Of a DNA stretch of 64,000 nt, positions 55,701 through 64,000 are shown piece by piece. The notes below the pieces were generated by a model. The model was not told the DNA's origin. It saw only the letters and a program-made list of their open reading frames with translations, and ran no database searches. The stretch lies in the NCBI GenBank assembly GCA_964035545.1, contig OZ037765.1, positions 21,646,495-21,710,494 of the forward strand, in the 5' to 3' direction. Source of the stretch: Bugula neritina. Lineage: Eukaryota > Bryozoa > Gymnolaemata > Cheilostomatida > Bugulidae. The position numbers and the translations under genes were made by a program. The stretch's first letter is position 1, and the number at the start of each line of letters is the position of its first letter.

Positions 55701-58700
55701 TATAGTATGTCTCTATTGGATTAGAAACAATAACAGTTAATGCCTTAATAAGTTAATTTGATATAGTTTATTATGAATAAATGGAGTGCAGGTGAGAGAC
55801 TAGAGTTTATATAATGCATGTTCTAGTAGCTGGGTGTATGGCTTTATTCTATCATGATATACAAAACTATTGAACCGTTAGTCTGTGAACTTACTTTATG
55901 TATACAGGTGCTATAAGTGTATGAAGACCTTTGCTTTGCTAACAGAGCAGCAATGTGTGAAATGTTTTGTTGGTAACACAAAGTCCTTATTCCCAAGGAA
56001 CTATCCCACATTACTACATATTCAGAAAAACTAATAATATAAATGCATTTTTTTTAAAATGAAGTAAGTGAGCCATTGTACTGTCAGTCGTCATGTTGGT
56101 GGTGAAGAGAAACTTCTGATGCAGTTATTTTGCTTATAGTATTTAGTCATGGACGCCTCAAGTGTTTTTGATATCTTCAACAACTTGAGATCTACTCATG
56201 ACGTTTAACGTTAAGTTATATGCATTATCTGAGTAGCGGCAAACTGCTTAATGGCTAGTTGACAGGCTCAACTAATACCTCGACTACAATATCAATGTTA
56301 GCAATACTTCAAGTTGTCTAATTATCCTAAGAAGTTTAAGATGTGAGAATTCTTTCGTCACGCTATTGTATTAGAACTGCTATTTTTGATCAACTTTGTT
56401 GTCTTTATACATCAAAAATTTACTCCTTATCTCTTTTGGCTAAGTTATTTATATTTTAATCAAGGGTTTTATATCCAAGCTTTACAAGATGTGTATCAAC
56501 ATCAAAATAGCAAAAGCAGTTATTTATCTTGTTTCTACATAGATAGCTGCTATCTATATGTAATATCTCTAGTTTCTTACAGTGATAGACTCTTCATCTT
56601 TCTGATTACATAAATTCGATAAATCTGATAACCTTTTGACATCTTCATGTATGCCCTGTTTTCGTAGATTGCTCAATTGTGGCCACAAAATTACAATTCT
56701 TAGTTGACGACTTGCTGTGGATCATCACTGACTCACAGATGAAAGCTGCAGTGGTCTTCGCTAAGCATTTAAAAGATAATATTGACAAGGCAAATGAGCA
56801 AAGCAAACGCAATGCTGCTCAAAAATTGCAGGTTACCATCTTATCATCTGATTGCTTAGCTCATTTTATTTCCTATAAACTGTGCCTAATGATATAAGTG
56901 AATTGAAATTTGTTGCGGGCGTGCATTTCTTCTAATCTTTTTGCTTGTTTAAGCAGTGTTTCATTAGCCTATGATATGCATGAGTTTCAAACGTATATAT
57001 TCAGTCTATTTTCACAAATTTTGCTGTAATTGTTGCAGAAACTGCGACAAGCTCAACAGAAGCATTCTCAAAACACATCCTCAAATTCTTCTAATCCATC
57101 GGTTAACCAGTCCCGTCTTTCCACATTGTTCAGCAAGTATGATATTTCAGAAACGTCGTACCATGTCCATACTGGGCGGATAGATCTCCATATCTGTGAT
57201 GACGTCAATGGTTTGTAGCGCAAACTATACTCTCATTACTAGATGTAATCTAGTGTCAAATAGCTCCGCCATGACATGCCACCATTTTTTTCTATATTCT
57301 GCCTATCTTAATGGTATACATTTCCTAGTGGAGGTAACAATAATTTTGACTGGTTTTAGATGCAAATAGAAATCGTTTGGTAGATGGTGGAGCACTGGGC
57401 ATTGCCATAATGAAGCTTCTAGTCAGTCATTACCCCATGAGGTCACCAGGTTAGTCTTTTCAACAGTCAAGTTTAAGTCACAGTCAAGGCAAATGCGCAT
57501 CACAGTCCATCAATCAAACATGTGTATCGGTTTAACTGCAGCCAACTAAAGACATGGAAATAAATAAAAGTCGGACTCAATCAGTCTGAGTCTGTCTGTT
57601 TGCTCAGCTTGATCTTAGTGCGTCTGCAGGCCCATCAATTCATGGAAAACAGCCAAATCAAGTCAACTGCTTTCACTAAGAAATTAGAAAAGGCAAATAT
57701 GAGTTGCTAGTAAATAATAAAAGATAGCTGGTGCAATCAGTATTTGTGTTGAATGATCTAAAATTTCTGTTTTGCGACTGCCAGCAGAGCGAGATGCTGT
57801 GTTAATAAATTATAGTAGGCTAATGCTCTAATGTGAATATGTACAAAATTACAATAAGTTGATTGTACAAGAAAAATCTGCAGTTGTATTTTACTTTATT
57901 AAAAATTTATCAAATTTAACATGGGCAAGTAATAGACTGTGGACCTAAATGCACAGGGCCAAATTTCCTACCATGTAGCATGCTTATAAAAGAGATGGCA
58001 ACTTTGCAAGATCAAAACTAAGTTGTGAAAATGTCTTCACTAAATAATACTCTCCGGTCAAACTGATTGCAGCCACATTGAAAACAATACATAGGAAACT
58101 GATGTATAATAACATGCAACTCATCAACTGTGTCAATATGCTGTAATATGCATGCAGCTGTCATAGTTTCCAACTGCTCATACATGATTCACAAATATCA
58201 AGAATTGTACAACACTTCAATACACAGATAGTTGACCACTGGTATAAAGTTTGACAAAACAATTTCAATGTACTATTAATAGTGAAATATGCTGCGTTTT
58301 TCAACAAAGTTTTGAAGCTGTGTTTATATAAAGAGTAAATACAGGTGCTACCATGCTCTTGAGGCTGTACAAGAGTTGACGTGTACATAATATGCGCTGA
58401 TTAGAAAATGTACTCTATTTTATGACCTCAGGTGAAAATCGTCAATCTTGGGCCAAGTTTGATGGAAGCATGGCTAGCCGAGATGAATGGACAGTCAATT
58501 TGATCCAGAAATACACAGAACAACTAAGATTAGATCAAAAAATTGGATTAATAGATGTTAACGAATATGGAAGTCCTGAAGTTATTACATCAAAACTTGT
58601 TGAGCGGTAAGAATTTAAGTAAAAATATTTGAAGTTAATACTGGAAGAAATTTTTCATGCTTTTTGATAGAATGCCAACTATTTTAATACCTAGTACTTA

Positions 58701-61700
58701 TTTGTTGTCATGATAAAGCCTAATTTTTACTCAATCTACTCACTGTAGATTTATATGGAGTATGAATTGACTTGTGATATAAGCAAAGCTGTCTGATACC
58801 ATAAAACCAGCTTTATAATGAGTTGAAAACTGTTTTAGAGTTTGTAATGAGGCCAAAGATGTTGCTCTTCATAGAAAATATCAGCAAACAAATCAAATGT
58901 TTTGTGCAGCCAGTTGTTTTTGAGTGGTTGCTGGAGTTGAATGAATTTTTCATCATCATTCCATGAATTGAGACATGTTTTTGGAAGCAGATACTGTCTT
59001 TCTAATCTGTAAACCAATGAAAATCTTTTTAATATTGATTTTTGTGGCTCATATTTTCATCAGTTTAGTGGAAAGTTTCACAACTTTATTCAAGATTTTG
59101 AAAGAGTAATTTTATTTTAGATTAACCATGTTGACAGTAGAAGACTTTTTTGTAACAACAGTATCGAATGAACAGAAGGGAATTAATCGTCCTTCTAAGT
59201 TAGTCATGTCTGACAAAAGAGCTCTTTTCTTACCTCCTGACATGTCTGCAGTGCATCTCGAGCACGCTGAGTACTTCTTTGATTCTCATATACAGTTACC
59301 GAGTAAGAGCTCTCATAGCCATCTGTCTTGTTCACAGATACACTTGAGCTTCCAGTTTTTATAGTATCTGCATTGCTTTGACTACTCTCATTGTGAATGT
59401 ATACTTATTTGACAGCTGGTAGAGTAAAGGTTTTATCTCGTTTCTAAATATGTATGCTATTTGATAGGCCTATCCTCAATTATTTTCATTTTGAAAACAT
59501 GTTTGAATGTTGCGTTTTTTGTTAAGTAAAAATAAACACAGTATTCTATGTAAACTTGTACTACCAATAATGAATCTGTAGATCATTGATTTCTTTATAG
59601 CTCCCTGCCCTAATGTATATATCAACATCAATCCTGTGAAGCTATGTGTTGACACATACACTATAACTTGGCTGTCTTCATTTGCTCTTAGTCTGGCAAA
59701 AGATGTGGTATGTACGAATCAAAGATCATTCACTCAATTAAACATAAAATAATAAATAACTATTGCCAATGTTTAGTACTAGTTATGTTGTGGATTGATT
59801 GATTGATTGATATAATATAGTGTGATAACCTTAACATATTCCAGCTATGCCATAGTGACTAGCATGGGATAAATATCATTTGAAGTCAAATCAATTATAA
59901 ACCTTTTACATGAATCATATTAACTAAAATCAATGATTGAAATTTAGGTTTGTTTTTTACTCTGCATACATATTCTGACAAAGAGTGACACTAAGTTTTC
60001 ATTGTCAAATAGTTTTTTATGTCTGTATTTACTTGTTTTTTGGTGGCCTCAATATTACTGCTGGCCAAAATACTTCTATCACACTACCAACTAAGAATTT
60101 ATCTTACATTTGGTGTGTGTAGGATGAGCTATTAGCTGCTTTGCCTATTGACACGGATAAGAAGAAAGAGAGAACTGAGTTGCGGTTAGAGGCCCTCATG
60201 CCTAAGGTACTACTATATGCTATTTTTTTGCTATTAACCTGTAATATGAGTATTACTACCTAGTGCTTGTGACTGCTAGACACTAAGGCATTAATAGTGT
60301 TTGTGATGTATGTTTTAAAAGTGTATAGATTTTTGAGGTAGATGCAGTAATGGAGAATTTGAGAAAAGCCTGTGTTCTAGATTTGAAATGTAGCATAAGG
60401 AGTTATGCTTTCGCGAGAATTTCAATCCGCGCCCGAAACTAAAATTTGATACTGAAATTAAAACTTGGGCTATCTCAATTTCTCCATTACTGCTTTTAAA
60501 TGATTTTTTTTAAATACATTCTCGTGTGTTAACATAATAATTGGATAGAATGTACACTGTTTGACAGATCTCGGTATAATATTTTATAGATAGTTCTTCC
60601 AGTTGTTGGTGCAGTACCGGAGTTCCAGCACGACCGTCCCGACACTTTACAGATTCTAATCTCTAAAGTTATTATAACAAATAACCATTTAGTTTTACCA
60701 ACTAAAAACGTCTCTAATCAAGCTCATCGGACGTTATCTTCAGATTATGAAGCTCTTAGTTTGTGTAAATCTACAAGTTTTCCAAACATATCGTCAGATT
60801 TAAAGTTGATATCCTCTTTGCATGAAGAGTACGCGGTTCGAGACCAAGTATCTTACATGAGTGTTGGTGAAAACTCTGTCTATGATGTCCCTCAGAGCAA
60901 TTTTGAAATGTTGTCTATTGAGTTGGAGCAGTTTTGGGTGGAGTTTCTTGGAGTTAAGAATGCAGGCAATAGACCAGTTTCTTTTGTTGAATCTTTTCCA
61001 ATTGTAATCTGGTTAGCTCAGCCTTTGGACGATTCTCTTTCTGGTGATAATAAGGTTAAGGAAAAGCTAAAAGAGGTATCTGGTGACTCTATTGAGACGA
61101 GAAACGAGAATGAGGCTCACATGAGTGTGATTGTCAATATCGGTGCTAAAGTGTGTGCTCAACTAAACCACTACCAGTACTGCTTCTTGATGAGGCTGGC
61201 AGACTCGTTCTCTGAAATGGCTGATACTGTAGCCAAAGAAGCAAAGATGCATAAAGATCTCTTTCATAGCAAAGATAGGCCAAGCATTTTGCCCACCATT
61301 GAGTCTACATCAGGTAATTTTTAATATCTTTTACAGCTTTTTTTGTAAATTAAAGTCGCGCACTTATATTTTAGGGTTGCTGCTTCAACTAGCATTAAAA
61401 ATTTTGTCTCCATATTTTGTTTGAGAATTATATTCTGTGTGAAATATTAAAGTAATTTATTTATAATTTAAAATTATATTAATTCATCAGCTGTGATTTT
61501 GCGTTTAATCCCTTTTGTCAAAGATTTTTAGGAGTTGTCTTGCATTTTCAAGTGTATCATTTTAAAGCTACAGCACAAATATTATTTAGAATCATTTATA
61601 GAGTTACTATACTCAAAAATTCCAAATAATAATAATAACTAATTATAATAAGTGTTTGATAAAATCAGCTTTGCAAATTTTAGTGAATGCATGAAATTTT

Positions 61701-63723
61701 GTAAAAGTTTCAACTTTATTAGTAACTATTTATGGTTAAAATAATTGCAGGATATTAATTTCTCATTCCAATCCAGTGTTTCATTAGGTTAAAATCATTT
61801 TCCATTTTGAAACTGTGTATGCGTTACCTTATAAGAAAGAAGATGACTCCTAAAAATTTGGAGCGTTTTCAAATATACAACTTTTATTTGATTTGGAAGA
61901 TAGCACAGTGTCTACAAATTTGTTTTACCATCCAACTGTATTATATCTTTTTTTTTCATTGTTTCTAGCTAAGAGTGAAAATGAAAAAGCTGGTAAACGC
62001 TAACTCCCCCCTGCATAATTAAGCTTCACAATTCATATTTTACTTTTGTTTAATTTTAGCGGATATGTTTTATTAAATTCTTCTGATTACCTTTACATAC
62101 TCAGCTCAGCTCTCTGGATTGACTGATTATCATATGCTAGACACCCATTAGGCTTTTTTCGCCCGAGACCATATGTATCCCAACTTCCTGTACAGATGTA
62201 GCTCACAAACATTGCTGTTTATAACTCTTTGCTATCGCAATATAAATCAAGCATGTAAAAGTGATGTAAAAATGTGAACATTAATTCCAATGCTTATAAT
62301 GTACTCAAAAATTTTGTCTCACCATTTACATGCCAAATCTCATTACAGCATTCATTGTCCATCATATTCATTCTTGCAGTCTATTAACCTAAATTACTTA
62401 AGTATTGTGACGGAGTTGGTTCCTTGTTATTACATAATACTATTTTTAGTCATCGTTGGGTATGTTCATTTTTTGTAGTTCTACTGTTAATTAAAGAAGT
62501 GCAGTTTGCTATGATAGCAAAGCCCGACATTCGTCCTACAACAAAAGCAGCTGATAGTGTAGATAGCCTAAGTTCTGAAACTGAAACCGAGCAACTCTCT
62601 GCGTCATCCCCTGTTTGTTCTTATGAGCCAAGTAGGTCAACAAGTAAAGCAGGCTAACTTGTCGAAATTTCACCATTTTTTAAAAAAATACTTTTCCTCA
62701 GAAGTTTCCTTGTTAAATTTGTCAGTATTAGAAGTTTTTACATTGCATGTATAAAGACTTTGCGATGTTGCATTAGTATTTATAATAATTAAAAACATAT
62801 TAGTTATTTGTCTTGGTTGATATCCGTTACCAATCTCCTTTGGCACCAAAGTATTCATTCCATCCCAACTCTGTACTTTAAGAATGGCTTTAGTTTTTCG
62901 AAATGATAATAGTAAATGAAACCAACAGAAATAACTAATTAATAGATATGTTTTTAATGCAATTATCCATTATAAAATTACTTTAGTTACCTTATCTAAG
63001 TTTATAGATAGCCTTGTGTTTATGTAAGTGGCATGTTGGAGGGAAATTATTATCTTTCTCATAAGTTATAATGTTTATCATTGTTTTAGCCGCTGTTGAA
63101 AGTAGTGCAGAGAAAATACAATTGACGCTGACACCTGCAGACGACATTCAAACTGGTTAGTGGAAACTTGTCATTTAACTTTTAACATCATTACACATAC
63201 ACATACAGTACAATATGTGATGGCTTGAGGCAAACAAAAATCTTTATTTTCTACCTTGTAGCCTATTGTTGGCTCAACACCAAGCTTATTTTATGTGCTT
63301 TTCGGACGCCAATGTTGTCACTTGGTAGCGGTTTTTCTGGCTGTGACAAACACATAAATTATGTGTGTTTTTCCCAGAATATTTTATCAAACCTTATTTA
63401 TCAACTATACGAATATGTTGCATTATGCTATGTTATATTATGTAATCATATAGATATATGAACTTCAAACTGTAGATATGAATTTATCAGCTAGAAATGA
63501 AAGTCCTGTTGGCTCTGACTCGGGGATAGCAAGTGTAGTTGTGGGCTCTTGTCCTACCCCAATAGAAAGTGACATGCATCTGGAGAAGTCAACATTCTAT
63601 CACAACACCAACCCTGATCATGCCTTGGTTAAAAAGAACTCTAAATCTCTTTCTTTCACAAATGACAACTCACTTTCCATAGAGCAGGCGATTGGAAATA
63701 AACTTTCTTCAGCATTCAACAGG
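52770..63723 (+). CDS. BLTP3: Bridge-like lipid transfer protein 3 (UHRF1BP1/SHIP164 family), 5' part
   Basis: BLTP3 proteins are VPS13-like rods that carry lipid between membranes and act on endosomal vesicle clusters. Exons in the window: 52770-52813, 53130-53292, 53618-53656, 53777-53859, 54149-54257, 55312-55549, 56668-56831, 57039-57210, 57360-57449, 58432-58606, 59121-59302, 59601-59707, 60123-60206, 60590-61313, 61969-61992, 62479-62631, 63090-63155, 63476-63723; 955 codons, phases consistent, continuing past the right edge. The N-terminus (MASLIKGQIVKHLSK then FTKNLSPDKIQISTLKGEGE) is the chorein motif, with LDLPTW-like MDLPTWLRLKKA. LLWIITDSQMKA, IDLHICDDVN and LPPDMSAVHLEHAEYFF match UHRF1BP1 positions. 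Exon 15 is a 24-bp microexon. After it comes a Ser/Glu-rich, probably disordered stretch. Invertebrates usually have one gene for the vertebrate A and B paralogues. Confidence 0.93.
60344..60493. mobile_element. Short palindromic MITE, copy 2
   Basis: A 150-bp unit in the BLTP3 intron between exons 13 and 14, ending GCAGTAATGGAGAATTTGAG on the left and CTCAATTTCTCCATTACTGC on the right. It is in the opposite orientation to 11004-11131, with the same ACAGGCTTTT-type internal block next to one end. Target duplication not seen. Confidence 0.7.
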
Positions 63724-64000
63724 GTAAATAATTAATATGTTAAATTTATCTTTATTTAGTCGAATTAGTTTAAAAAGTTTGCTTATTTAAGCATTATTTA
63801 ACCTATCATTTGGGGGCTTAATTTTGAATTGCAAGTCAGCCTACAAGGCTTGCAGCAGGTTTTGTTGCCAGAAATTAAATAAACTTGAATTCCCAGTTTC
63901 TAGATCGAGAGTCTAAACTCTAATTCATTGTTCTATATTTTGTACCTTAACTGACCATATACGGGTTTTGAAATAAGCCTGTATGTTTATAGGTAACGAG

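Overview
This is animal (metazoan) nuclear DNA. It is AT-rich, its genes are split by GT-AG introns (one GC-AG intron is seen), and mobile-element debris and simple repeats lie between and inside them. The gene set (Piezo channel, exosome subunit, DDX5/17 helicase, mitochondrial thiamine pyrophosphate carrier, anamorsin, bridge-like lipid transfer protein) together with hAT, IS4EU-like, LINE and tRNA-derived SINE elements suggests an invertebrate. I cannot name the phylum from sequence alone. Exon boundaries below were read by eye from splice sites, reading phase and family similarity; phases add up across every gene listed.

Layout. (1) 214-15766, minus: 5' half of a Piezo mechanosensitive channel, 30 coding exons and about 1,465 codons; the pore half lies beyond the left edge. 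A decayed LINE tail and a small MITE sit in its introns. (2) 17466-21565: a palindromic hAT-type element with a (TA)n core, itself split by a second, 1,833-bp hAT-type element; both show 8-bp target duplications. (3) 22038-22826, minus: EXOSC5/Rrp46. (4) 25086-28963, plus: DDX5/DDX17 helicase, divergent from EXOSC5, with a structured element in its longest intron. (5) 30867-38045: a mobile-element complex. It holds a decayed IS4EU-type DDE transposase facing a long intact ORF with a FEN/PIN-like nuclease core and a cysteine-rich CXC tail. The region between the two genes is also present as a second, inverted copy of about 1.08 kb. (6) 38.5-44.0 kb: intergenic, with LINE remnants and unclassified repeats. 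(7) 44025-46433, plus: SLC25A19. (8) 46660-48509, minus: CIAPIN1 (anamorsin), tail-to-tail with SLC25A19. (9) 48.5-52.8 kb: intergenic, with a SINE and degenerate simple repeats. (10) 52770 to the right edge, plus: 5' part of BLTP3 (UHRF1BP1/SHIP164 family), 18 exons and 955 codons in the window.

The host genes are unrelated housekeeping or membrane genes with no sign of a shared pathway, apart from EXOSC5 and DDX5, which are both RNA-metabolism genes and share an upstream region head-to-head. The most novel material is the DDE plus PIN/CXC complex at 30.9-38 kb and the cloverleaf-like fold in the DDX5 intron.
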